Numbered from the stretch's first letter, positions 1 through 6,074 are shown. The stretch is DNA of 6,891 bases from Chloroflexota bacterium (GCA_016199425.1 JACQGT010000161.1:1-6891); one strand, 5' to 3'. Numbers and translations: made by a program. The notes: a model not told the origin generated them from the letters alone.

Positions 1-40
1 AAACGTGAGATCACGTGACGGACTCTCACGAGTCACGTTT
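1..40. repeat. Palindromic repeat upstream of the binding-protein gene
   Basis: AAACGTGA (1-8) and TCACGTTT (33-40) form an inverted repeat. A smaller palindrome, CGTGA-GA-TCACG (4-15), is nested inside it. The first 12 bases (AAACGTGAGATC) recur exactly at 1358-1369 in the repeat that follows the gene, so both belong to one family. The element may extend beyond the left edge of the window. No coding potential was seen. Confidence 0.7.
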
Positions 41-102
41 CTCGTCGAAAATTAACGCATCCAACGTTGAACTTTTGTGGTACATCGTCATCTCATCATC
101 CC

Positions 103-107
103 AGGAG
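103..107 (+). promoter_or_regulatory. Ribosome binding site fixing a TTG start for the binding protein
   Basis: AGGAG lies 7 nt before the TTG at 115. This supports TTG115 over the in-frame TTG at 67, which has no Shine-Dalgarno sequence and would put 16 polar residues in front of an otherwise standard lipoprotein signal peptide. Confidence 0.8.
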
Positions 108-114
108 TATTGCA

Positions 115-1308
115 TTGAACACGCGTAGAAAGTTTTTGCCGCTTCTCTCGTTCGTCCTGATTTTTGCCTTTGTGCTTTCGGCCTGCACAACACCGGCGGC
201 CCCGGCTCCTGCCGCCGAGCAGCCAGCGGCAGACACAGCCGCGGCTACGCCCACAGAAGCTCCTGTCGTTGAAGCAGCCGCAGCAGTGGGAACTGGCGGC
301 TCGGCCATCGGCTTCCTCTACGTCGGCCCCTGCGACGATTTCGGCTACAACCAGGCCGCCTGCGCTGGCGCGGACGCGGTGGGCGCTGCCTTCCCGGATA
401 TGGAAATTCTGGAGGCCGAGAATGTCCCGGAGAATCAGGAAGCCGAACGGGTGATGGAAACGATGATTCGCCAGGGCGCAAAGATCATCTTCCCCACCTC
501 CTACGGCCATTTGGACCCGGCCCTGGAAGTCGCCAAACGCCACCCGGATGTGGTCTTTTTGCACCAGGGCGGCCAGAAGACAGCCGAGAATCTGGGCACC
601 TATTTTGGCACGATTTGGGAGACAGTTTACCTCTCTGGCGTGGCTGCCGGTCATATGAGCAAGACGGCCAAACTGGGCTATATCGTCGCCTTCCCCATTC
701 CCCAAGTCCTGCTCAATATCAACGCCTTCACACTGGGCGCACGCTCGATCAACCCGGAGATCCAGACAGTCGTCGTCTTCACCGCCAGTTGGTGCGACCC
801 CGGCCAGCAGGCCGAAGCCACCAACAGCCTGATTGCCCAGGGCGTAGATGTGATCACCCAGCACCAGGACTGCACGAAAACAATCATCGAGACGGCGGAA
901 CGCAACGGCGTACTATCCGTGGGCTATCACGCCGACGCCTCGGCTCTGGCCCCGGAGGGTTGGATCACCGGATCCATCTGGGATTGGAGCGAACTCTACG
1001 CGGAGATTGTCGCCAGCGTGGAAGATGGCACGTGGAAGGACAGTCTCTACAGCGGCAACTACCGCACGGGCGTGGCCGAGGGAGCGGTGAAGCTGGCTCC
1101 CTTTGGCAAGAATGTGCCCCAGGCCGTGCAGGACGAGATCGTTGCCCTGCAGGAGAAGATTCTCAGCGGCGAATTCTTCCCCTTTGAAGGGCCGATTGTA
1201 GACCAGAACGGTGTGGAGCGCATCGCCGCCGGTGTGCGTCTGAGCGTCGGCGAACTGGAAGCCACCAACTATCTCATCGAAGGCGTCGTGGGGACGATTC
1301 CCCAGTAG
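115..1308 (+). CDS. BMP-family ABC transporter substrate-binding lipoprotein
   Basis: A 397-residue extracytoplasmic binding protein of the BMP (basic membrane protein, PnrA-like) family. These capture a small molecule outside the membrane and hand it to an ABC permease. The signal peptide starts with RRK (4-6), has a hydrophobic stretch (8-22) and a lipobox LSAC with the lipidated Cys24. An Ala/Pro/Thr-rich tether follows (about 25-63), then the periplasmic-binding-protein fold, which begins at IGFLYVGPCDDFGYN (65-79). Family-like segments include GAKIIFPTSYGHLDPALEVA and the region around YLSGVAAGHMSKTAKLGYI. Four cysteines besides Cys24 (73, 83, 227, 253) could form two disulfides, which is only an inference. 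The ATPase and permease genes are not downstream and are probably upstream of the window. The family is known for nucleoside-type ligands, but its position beside biuret and urea genes suggests a nitrogen-rich ligand such as biuret or urea. The family call is firm; the ligand is unknown. Confidence 0.9.
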   Translation: MNTRRKFLPLLSFVLIFAFVLSACTTPAAPAPAAEQPAADTAAATPTEAPVVEAAAAVGTGGSAIGFLYVGPCDDFGYNQAACAGADAVGAAFPDMEILEAENVPENQEAERVMETMIRQGAKIIFPTSYGHLDPALEVAKRHPDVVFLHQGGQKTAENLGTYFGTIWETVYLSGVAAGHMSKTAKLGYIVAFPIPQVLLNINAFTLGARSINPEIQTVVVFTASWCDPGQQAEATNSLIAQGVDVITQHQDCTKTIIETAERNGVLSVGYHADASALAPEGWITGSIWDWSELYAEIVASVEDGTWKDSLYSGNYRTGVAEGAVKLAPFGKNVPQAVQDEIVALQEKILSGEFFPFEGPIVDQNGVERIAAGVRLSVGELEATNYLIEGVVGTIPQ

Positions 1309-1339
1309 GGGGATTGGCGAACGGCGACTGGGGACTGGG
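1309..1339. repeat. GATTGGCGA-type intergenic repeat fragment after the binding-protein gene
   Basis: A G-rich run of near-repeats (ATTGGCGA, ACGGCGACTGGGGACTGGG) starts directly after the TAG stop. GATTGGCGA (1312-1320) recurs exactly at 5900-5908 after ureD. TCCCC (1299-1303) and GGGGA (1309-1313) could also form a short stem across the stop codon. No function can be read from it. Confidence 0.45.
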
Positions 1340-1346
1340 CCGTCGT

Positions 1347-1413
1347 CGTGAGGAGTGAAACGTGAGATCGTTCGGCCTTTTTCACGTTTCACTCCTCACG
1401 CCTCACGTTTCAC
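1347..1413. repeat. 19-bp perfect inverted repeat between the binding-protein gene and biuH
   Basis: CGTGAGGAGTGAAACGTGA (1347-1365) and its exact reverse complement (1382-1400) enclose a 16-nt loop. A further partial copy, CTCACGTTTCAC (1402-1413), follows directly. In RNA this would be a very stable hairpin. It lacks a T-tract after the stem, so it is not a canonical intrinsic terminator. It shares words with the 1-40 element, so the two copies bracket the binding-protein gene. Confidence 0.85.
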
Positions 1414-1448
1414 ACCCGCAGACGGAAAATTTCAGAAGGGAAAAGAGT

Positions 1449-2138
1449 ATGCCCACCCTTACCATCCCCGCAGACCCTTACATCTGGCCCTACGATGGCG
1501 GCGCGCAGATCGACAAGACCGCCCTGCTCTGCATCGATTGGCAGATCGACTTCTGCGGGCGGGGCGGCTATGTGGATGCGATGGGCTACGACATCTCCCT
1601 GACCCGGGCCGGGGTGGAGCCGACCCGTCGGGTGCTGGAAGCCTGGCGCGAATCCGATGGGCTGGTGATCCACACACGGGAGGGGCACAAGCCCGACCTC
1701 TCGGACTGCCCGCCCAACAAACACTGGCGTTCGCGGCAGATCAACGCGGGCATCGGCGATATGGGTCCCTGTGGCCGCATCCTCGTGCGCGGGCAGCCGG
1801 GCTGGGAGATCATCCCGGAACTTTCCCCCATCCCAGGCGAATTCGTCATCGACAAACCGTCCAAAGGCGCATTCACCACCACCGACATCGATCTGGTGCT
1901 GCGTAACCGGGGCATCACCCATCTGGTCTTCACCGGCATCACCACCGATGTTTGCGTGCATACAATCATGCGCGAGGCCAACGATCTGGGCTACGAATGT
2001 CTTCTCTTGGAAGATTGCACCGGGGCCACCGATTTCGGCAACTACATGGCCGCTATTAAAATGGTCAAAATGCAGGGCGGTGTCTTTGGCTCTGTCAGCA
2101 ATTCCCAACACCTTCTCACTGCCCTGGACAACCTGTGA
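1449..2138 (+). CDS. biuH: Biuret hydrolase (isochorismatase-like cysteine hydrolase)
   Basis: A 229-residue cytoplasmic enzyme of the isochorismatase-like cysteine hydrolase family, predicted to convert biuret to allophanate plus ammonia. The catalytic triad is visible: Asp30 (LLCIDWQIDFC), Lys136 (FVIDKPSKGAF) and Cys169 (GITTDVCVHTIMREANDLGY). A glutamine thought to contact substrate is Gln209 (VKMQGGVFGSVSNS). As I remember the Rhizobium leguminosarum BiuH structure, these are Asp36, Lys142, Cys175 and Gln215, a constant shift of six, and the stretches around GGYVDAMGYD and THTREGH/CGRIL-type motifs also look BiuH-like. The start ATG has AAGGG (1436-1440) 8 nt upstream; the longer in-frame GTG at 1362 falls inside the palindrome and is rejected. 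The stop overlaps the atzF start by GTGA. Its partner downstream, allophanate hydrolase, uses its product. Triuret hydrolase or ureidoacrylate hydrolase are less likely alternatives. Confidence 0.9.
   Translation: MPTLTIPADPYIWPYDGGAQIDKTALLCIDWQIDFCGRGGYVDAMGYDISLTRAGVEPTRRVLEAWRESDGLVIHTREGHKPDLSDCPPNKHWRSRQINAGIGDMGPCGRILVRGQPGWEIIPELSPIPGEFVIDKPSKGAFTTTDIDLVLRNRGITHLVFTGITTDVCVHTIMREANDLGYECLLLEDCTGATDFGNYMAAIKMVKMQGGVFGSVSNSQHLLTALDNL
2135..2138 (+). other. GTGA start/stop overlap coupling biuH to atzF
   Basis: The GTG start of atzF (2135-2137) overlaps the TGA stop of biuH (2136-2138). No clear Shine-Dalgarno sequence precedes the GTG, so translation of atzF probably depends on ribosomes finishing biuH. 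This would keep the two consecutive enzymes of biuret breakdown in proportion. Confidence 0.8.
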
Positions 2139-3535
2139 CACAGACGACGACCCAATCTCTCGATCTCTTGACCCTACGCCAGGCATACGCAAATGGCTCA
2201 CTGCGCCCCAGCGAACTGATCGAAGAACTCTATCGGCGTATCGCCGCCTATCCTGACCAGAAAATTTGGATTTCCCTTCTGGCTCAGGCGGAAGTGCTGG
2301 CCCAGGCCCGCAGGCTGGAAACCCTTACGCCCAGGGAAGCGGCGACCCTGCCCCTCTACGGCGTCCCCTTTGCCGTGAAAGACAACTTCGATGTGGCCGG
2401 TCATCCCACAACCGTTGGCTGCCCGGATTTCGCCTATACGCCGGCTGTCTCGGCGACTGCCGTAGAAAAACTGGCCGGGGCTGGCGCGCTGCTCTTGGGC
2501 AAGACCAATCTGGACCAGTTCGCCACGGGTCTGGTGGGAATCCGTTCCCCCTATGGCCCGGTCGCCAACCCGTTCAACCCGGCCTACATCAGCGGCGGCT
2601 CCAGTTCGGGATCTGCTGTGGCCGTGGCGTGCGGGCTGGTCTCTTTTGCTTTGGGCACGGACACGGCTGGTTCCGGGCGGATTCCTGCTGGCTACACGAA
2701 TACCATCGGGCTGAAACCGACGCGAGGGCTGATCAGCGCGGCCGGCGTCTTCCCCGCCTGTCGCACGCTGGATTGTGTTTCCATCTTCGCGCTTACGGTT
2801 GGCGACGCCGAGGCCGTTCTGCGCGTCTGCGAAGGGGTAGATGGAGCAGATGCCTACAGCCGGGCCCGGCCTCTTTCGTCCATACAGAACGCGCCTGATA
2901 GCTTCCGCTTCGGTCTTCCTCGGGCCGAGCAGTTGGAATTCTTTGGCAACGACGAGTACGCCCGCCTCTACGCCGAAGGTATTGCTCTGCTGGAAGCGAT
3001 AGGCGGCACGCGGGTGGAGTTCGACTTTGCGCCATTGGCCACGGTCGCCAACTTACTATACGAAGGACCGTGGGTAGCCGAACGTTACGCCGCGGTGAAA
3101 GCCTTTTTCGACGCCCGCCCGGAAGCCTTTCTGCCGGTTATCCGCGCCATTTTAGAGCAGGCCCGCGCCTATTCGGCAGCGGATGTCTTCACCGCTCAAT
3201 ACCGGCTGGAGGAGTTGCGCGGGGAAATCGCGCCCCTGTGGGAAAGTATCGATTGTCTGGCTCTGCCCACCGCAGGCACAATCTACACAATCGCTGAAGT
3301 GGAGGCCGACCCGCTGAGACTCAACAGCAATTTGGGTCGCTACACGAATTTCGCCAATCTACTGGACCTGTGTGCCCTGGCTCTGCCCAACGGCTTCCAG
3401 TCCGACGGTCTGCCCGCGGGGTTGACGCTGCTGGCGCGGGCCTTTGGCGAAGACCTTCTGCTGGACATCGGGCGGGAGTTCCAACAGCGGCGGGGATTGC
3501 CGCTGGGCGCAACCGGTTTATGTAAACACGGATAG
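2135..3535 (+). CDS. atzF: Allophanate hydrolase, amidase domain only (split AtzF)
   Basis: A 466-residue amidase-signature protein of the AtzF type, hydrolysing allophanate to ammonia and an unstable carboxylated product. The Ser-cisSer-Lys triad is visible: Lys82 (PFAVKDNFDVAG), Ser156 in GGSSSGSAVAVA, and nucleophile Ser180 (GTDTAGSGRIPAG). From memory, AtzF of Pseudomonas ADP has Lys91, Ser165 and Ser189, a constant shift of nine. The stretch ACRTLDCVSIFALTV (208-222) is characteristic of allophanate hydrolases among amidases. AtzF is normally about 600 residues with a further C-terminal domain of about 130. Here the protein stops at the inter-domain junction (after LGATG), and the last residues CKHG and the first base of the TAG stop are encoded by the left arm of a palindrome (3521-3533). 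The missing domain is the next gene. Amidase residues are intact, so it is probably active. Confidence 0.92.
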   Translation: MTQTTTQSLDLLTLRQAYANGSLRPSELIEELYRRIAAYPDQKIWISLLAQAEVLAQARRLETLTPREAATLPLYGVPFAVKDNFDVAGHPTTVGCPDFAYTPAVSATAVEKLAGAGALLLGKTNLDQFATGLVGIRSPYGPVANPFNPAYISGGSSSGSAVAVACGLVSFALGTDTAGSGRIPAGYTNTIGLKPTRGLISAAGVFPACRTLDCVSIFALTVGDAEAVLRVCEGVDGADAYSRARPLSSIQNAPDSFRFGLPRAEQLEFFGNDEYARLYAEGIALLEAIGGTRVEFDFAPLATVANLLYEGPWVAERYAAVKAFFDARPEAFLPVIRAILEQARAYSAADVFTAQYRLEELRGEIAPLWESIDCLALPTAGTIYTIAEVEADPLRLNSNLGRYTNFANLLDLCALALPNGFQSDGLPAGLTLLARAFGEDLLLDIGREFQQRRGLPLGATGLCKHG

Positions 3536-3575
3536 AAGAGAACACGGAACAGTCGGGTTTTCATCCGTGTTTACA
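3521..3575. repeat. 13-bp palindrome that splits allophanate hydrolase
   Basis: TGTAAACACGGAT (3521-3533) and ATCCGTGTTTACA (3563-3575) are perfect reverse complements around a 29-nt loop. The left arm encodes the last four residues of the amidase and contributes the first base of its stop codon. AACACGGA occurs in the left arm (3525-3532) and again in the loop (3541-3548). ACACGGAT also recurs in the ureF-ureD spacer (4742-4749, 4771-4778). A T5 run lies about 6 nt after the right arm, too far and too short to call a terminator with confidence. Confidence 0.85.
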
Positions 3576-3604
3576 AACACTTTTTGGTTCCGACTTGTTG
3601 GGTT

Positions 3605-3609
3605 AGGAG
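3605..3609 (+). promoter_or_regulatory. Ribosome binding site of the detached allophanate hydrolase C-terminal domain
   Basis: AGGAG lies 6 nt before ATG3616. An in-frame TAG at 3604-3606 overlaps it, so the domain cannot be read from further upstream in this frame. The site shows the domain is initiated independently and is not a dead remnant. Confidence 0.8.
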
Positions 3610-3615
3610 AGTACG

Positions 3616-4014
3616 ATGGAGACGATTCCTCTGGCCGTCTTTGGTCTGCATCTGACCGGCCAGCCCCTCAACCACCAGTTGACCGACCTGGGAGCGACGT
3701 TTCTGCGCGCCGATTGCACCGCGCCCGAATACCGGCTCTACGTTGTCGCCAACAGCGGTCCGGCCAAACCCGGCGCAATCCACGTCACCGACGGCAGCGG
3801 CGCGGCCATCGCCCTGGAATTGTGGGAGATGCCCGTGGCCAATCTGGGCTACTTTGCCCGGCAGATTCCCCCGCCTCTGGGCATCGGCGCTGTGAAGCTG
3901 GCCGACGGTTCGCTGGTCAAGGGCTTTAGCTGCGAGGGCTACGTGGCAGGCGAAGCGGAGGAGATTACCCATCTGGGCGGCTGGCTGGCTTATTTGGAGA
4001 GTTTGGGCAAGTGA
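3616..4014 (+). CDS. Allophanate hydrolase C-terminal domain as a stand-alone protein
   Basis: A 132-residue protein matching the domain that normally forms the C-terminal end of allophanate hydrolase (gamma-glutamylcyclotransferase-like fold). Typical stretches are AVFGLHLTGQPLNHQL (7-22), GATFLRADCTAPEYRLYVV (26-44), PPPLGIGAVKLADGSLVKGF (85-104) and GGWLAYL (121-127). In the Kluyveromyces lactis enzyme this domain is reported to decarboxylate the N-carboxycarbamate made by the amidase domain; in bacterial AtzF a role in assembly has also been proposed. Amidase half plus this protein give 598 residues, close to the usual fused length. The frame differs from that of the amidase half by two (mod 3), so a simple stop readthrough would not restore a fusion. 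It overlaps ureF by GTGA. It most likely works in trans with the amidase half, which is an inference. Confidence 0.88.
   Translation: METIPLAVFGLHLTGQPLNHQLTDLGATFLRADCTAPEYRLYVVANSGPAKPGAIHVTDGSGAAIALELWEMPVANLGYFARQIPPPLGIGAVKLADGSLVKGFSCEGYVAGEAEEITHLGGWLAYLESLGK
4011..4014 (+). other. GTGA start/stop overlap coupling the AtzF C-terminal domain to ureF
   Basis: The ureF start GTG (4011-4013) overlaps the TGA stop (4012-4014) of the preceding gene. A GGAGA at 3996-4000 sits 10 nt upstream inside that gene. This ties the first urease maturation gene to the allophanate part of the cluster at the level of translation. Confidence 0.78.
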
Positions 4015-4724
4015 CAGCCAACGATTTGGGCCAGGAGAGCAGAGCCACCGCCTTTTTACAGTTGCTGCAACTGGCCGACAGCGCCTTGCCCATCGGCGCG
4101 ACCGCCCACTCCTTCGGTGTGGAAAGTCTGGCTGTAGACGGCGCTCTTTCTGCTGTGCGGCTGGAACACTTTCTGATCGACTACTTGCAAGAGACCGGCG
4201 CGCTGGAGGCTTCCTTCTGCCGAGCGGGCTACCGGCAGGGCGCTGCCAGCTTTCCGGGCTGGCAGCGCCCCGAGTGGATCGATCTCAACCTGCGCTGCGC
4301 CGCGTGGAAGCCGGCCAGAGAGAGCCGGACAGCCAGCGCAGTTCTGGGGCGGCGGCTGCTTCAGTTCATCCTCGGCCTGGAGGAGAACGAGCTTTTGCAG
4401 GCTGCCCTGCAAGCGGCTCTGGCCGAAGAGGTGGCTGTCCATCACGCGCCGGCCTTCGGATTGATCGGCGGCGCGCTGGGTCTGGGTGAGGAAGCGACAG
4501 CCGCGGCCTACTTGCAGCAGTCTATCAGCGGTCTGCTCTCGGCCTGCCAGAAGCTGATGCCCCTGGGCCAGAATCACGCGGCCACAATCCTGTGGAAGCT
4601 GAAGCCAGCGCTGTTGGCGGCTGCGGCCAGCGGCTCGCCCGCAGCCATTTTCGCGTCCACGCCGCTGCTGGATGTGGGCGGGATGCGCCACCCCTACCTG
4701 CCCGTGCGGCTCTTCATCAGTTGA
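4011..4724 (+). CDS. ureF: Urease accessory protein UreF
   Basis: A 237-residue all-helical urease maturation factor. UreF binds UreD and recruits the GTPase UreG, so that nickel and CO2 are placed in the urease active site in the cytoplasm. Visible family features are LLQLADSALPIGATAHSFG (18-36), ARESRTASAVLGRRLLQF (102-119), VHHAPAFGLIGGALGLG (143-159), SGLLSACQKLMPLGQ (173-187), and the conserved C-terminal end with RLFIS (233-237). The length is normal. The start is a GTG overlapping the previous stop. Here ureF comes before ureD and the structural genes, unlike the ureDABCEFG order of enterobacteria; ureG and ureE are not in the window. Confidence 0.93.
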   Translation: MTANDLGQESRATAFLQLLQLADSALPIGATAHSFGVESLAVDGALSAVRLEHFLIDYLQETGALEASFCRAGYRQGAASFPGWQRPEWIDLNLRCAAWKPARESRTASAVLGRRLLQFILGLEENELLQAALQAALAEEVAVHHAPAFGLIGGALGLGEEATAAAYLQQSISGLLSACQKLMPLGQNHAATILWKLKPALLAAAASGSPAAIFASTPLLDVGGMRHPYLPVRLFIS

Positions 4725-4732
4725 CGGCGATG

Positions 4733-4820
4733 TAAAAAAGGACACGGATGCGCACGGATGGGGCGGATTTACACGGATAATTTCTGCGAAAATCTATGCC
4801 CATCTGCGAAATCTGCGTCC
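4733..4820. repeat. ACACGGAT / ATCTGCG intergenic repeat after ureF
   Basis: Four CGGAT words at 4745, 4755, 4764 and 4774 are spaced 10, 9 and 10 nt apart. They are followed by roughly complementary TCTGCG words (4783, 4803, 4812). The outer ends (GGACACGG at 4740 and CTGCGTCC ending at 4820) pair imperfectly. The word ACACGGAT also occurs in the palindrome at 3521-3533, and a weaker relative (ACACAGATTACAG) lies at 5958-5970. No reading frame of interest was seen. Confidence 0.6.
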
Positions 4821-4828
4821 AACTCTCT

Positions 4829-4971
4829 GAGTCCACTGTAAAAAGGGGAACTTCACCGCGGAGTCGCGGAGTTCGCGGGGGAAACGCGGAGAAATTCAGG
4901 AGAAAACCTCCGCGTGCCTCCGCGCTCTCCGTGACTCCGCGGTGTGCTTCTTGGCTTTTTGCAGTGGAGTC
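4829..4971. mobile_element. MITE-like non-coding element with terminal inverted repeats and 7-bp duplication
   Basis: The ends GAGTCCACTGTAAAAAG (4829-4845) and CTTTTTGCAGTGGAGTC (4955-4971) are inverted repeats matching at 15 of 17 positions. ACTCTCT lies directly outside both ends (4822-4828 and 4972-4978), as expected of a target-site duplication. The interior is nested palindromes: 4856-4871 pairs with 4927-4942 (15 of 16), and ACGCGGAG (4884-4891) pairs exactly with 4908-4915. Its 143 bp hold no gene, so it would depend on a transposase supplied elsewhere. The CT-rich duplication is low in complexity, so chance remains possible. It sits between ureF and ureD. Confidence 0.7.
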
Positions 4972-5016
4972 ACTCTCTTATTTTGTGACACTGGGGATGT
5001 TGTGCTGGCAAAAGTG

Positions 5017-5892
5017 ATGGCAGAGAATGGGATAGGCCGGACGGGTGTCCACGGCGCGCTGGATCTGACATTCCGGCGGGGCCGGGGCGATGCCCGTACC
5101 CGGCTGGTGGTGCAGGAGCAGCTTCCGCCCTTGCGGGTGGTGCGAGCCTTTGACGGTGACGATCAGATGGCAGTGGTGCATCTGCACAATCTTTCCGGCG
5201 GGGTGCTGGGGGGCGATCAGATGCACCTGACAGCGCGGGTGGAGGCGAGCGCGCAGGCGCAGATCACCACTACCGGCTCCACTCGTGTCTACCGCCACCG
5301 GGCAGGCTATGTCACGGCAACCCAGACCAATCACTTGTGCGTGGGTGCGGGCGGGCTGCTGGAATATCTGCCCGACTCGCTGATCCCCTATGGGGATGCC
5401 CGTTTCCGCCAGACGACGCGCATCGAACTGGCGGAGGATGCGGGTCTCTTCTATTGGGAGGTGGTGGCGCCCGGTCGCACAGCCCAGGGCGAGGAATTCG
5501 CCTATGACCTGCTCCAATTGGAGTTGGAAATTGTGGCTGAGGGGCGGCTGCTCGCCATCGAACGGATGCGCTGGCAGCCTCACCTCCACGACCTGCGCTC
5601 TCCGGCCCGGCTGGGCGGCTACAGTTACTACGGCGTTCTGTACGCGTGCCGGGTGGGGGTGCAGGAGGAGCGCTGGCTGGCGTTGGAGCGAGAGTTGCAT
5701 ACCCAGGCCCAGGCCCTCACCTGCCCAGGCGAGGCGCTGTGGGGAGTCAGTTCTTTGCCAGCCTACGGGCTGAGCGTGCGAGTTCTCAGCCGCAACAGCC
5801 GGGCCATCGCGTCTGGGCTGTTCGTCTTCTGGCAGGCGCTGAAGCGAAGTCTTTACGGGCAAGAGGCAATTCCTCCGCGCAAAGTTTATTGA
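5017..5892 (+). CDS. ureD: Urease accessory protein UreD (UreH)
   Basis: A 291-residue urease maturation scaffold that binds apo-urease and UreF and is thought to channel nickel from UreG. Conserved features are NLSGGVLGGDQ (58-68), TTTGSTRVYRH (84-94), LEYLPDSLIPYGDARFRQTT (115-134), PGRTAQGEEFAYDLLQLELE (152-171), and a C-terminal end with the conserved-looking PPRKVY. The start is uncertain. ATG5017 is preferred because similarity begins just after it; GTG5014 and GTG5002 are alternatives. The frame stays open up to GTG4942, but that codon lies within the right half of the MITE-like element and would add residues encoded by repeat. No strong Shine-Dalgarno sequence is seen at the preferred distance (TGGGGA at 4992 is about 19 nt away), so this may be the weakest translated gene of the cluster. 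Confidence 0.9.
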   Translation: MAENGIGRTGVHGALDLTFRRGRGDARTRLVVQEQLPPLRVVRAFDGDDQMAVVHLHNLSGGVLGGDQMHLTARVEASAQAQITTTGSTRVYRHRAGYVTATQTNHLCVGAGGLLEYLPDSLIPYGDARFRQTTRIELAEDAGLFYWEVVAPGRTAQGEEFAYDLLQLELEIVAEGRLLAIERMRWQPHLHDLRSPARLGGYSYYGVLYACRVGVQEERWLALERELHTQAQALTCPGEALWGVSSLPAYGLSVRVLSRNSRAIASGLFVFWQALKRSLYGQEAIPPRKVY

Positions 5893-5897
5893 GACAG

Positions 5898-6056
5898 GAG
5901 ATTGGCGATTGGGGATTCGCCGAAGACAATTGCCAATCTTTGGCCTGAAAAAATAGAACACAGATTACAGAATTTGCGGATTGTCATTGGTTTTCATCCC
6001 CCGTGGCGTACACCCGCAGATGAGCAACTAATCTCTAATTGCCAATCGCCAATCTC
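5898..6056. repeat. Distant 15-bp inverted repeat and mixed repeat spacer between ureD and ureA
   Basis: GAGATTGGCGATTGG (5898-5912) and CCAATCGCCAATCTC (6042-6056) are perfect reverse complements 129 nt apart, filling most of the 182-nt spacer. AATTGCCAATC occurs twice in direct orientation (5928-5938, 6037-6047), so the left part can also fold locally. The middle contains ACACAGATTACAG (5958-5970), a relative of the repeat words after ureF. No gene is apparent in the spacer. Confidence 0.75.
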
Positions 6057-6074
6057 TATGAGTAGGAGTCTTCG

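Noticed and set aside
67..114. TTG67 as the binding-protein start, or TTGAAC (67-72) as a -35 box
   Set aside because: TTG115 has AGGAG at good spacing and gives a standard signal peptide. No convincing -10 box lies 16-18 nt after TTGAAC.
88..864. Long minus-strand open frame opposite the binding-protein gene
   Set aside because: It is a shadow of a GC-rich coding strand. It shows no family motif, and the plus strand encodes a clear lipoprotein.
1347..1400. Intrinsic terminators at the intergenic hairpins (also 3521-3575 and 6381-6421)
   Set aside because: None has a T-tract directly after the stem, and downstream genes continue the same pathway on the same strand.
1362..1448. Extended N-terminus of BiuH from GTG1362
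   Set aside because: The start codon lies within the palindrome and the extra residues are encoded by repeat; ATG1449 has a ribosome binding site and aligns with BiuH.
3521..4014. atzF as a broken pseudogene
   Set aside because: Both halves keep their motifs, the second has its own ribosome binding site, and ureF translation appears coupled to it. A split gene is the better reading.
4740..4971. CRISPR array in the ureF-ureD spacer
   Set aside because: The repeats are short, nested and inverted, with no regular direct repeats separated by unique spacers.
4942..5016. GTG4942 as the start of ureD
   Set aside because: It lies inside the right half of the MITE-like element and the extension is not UreD-like.
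4978..5961. 327-codon minus-strand open frame opposite ureD
   Set aside because: The plus strand shows unmistakable UreD motifs over the same bases; the minus frame has no recognisable domain.
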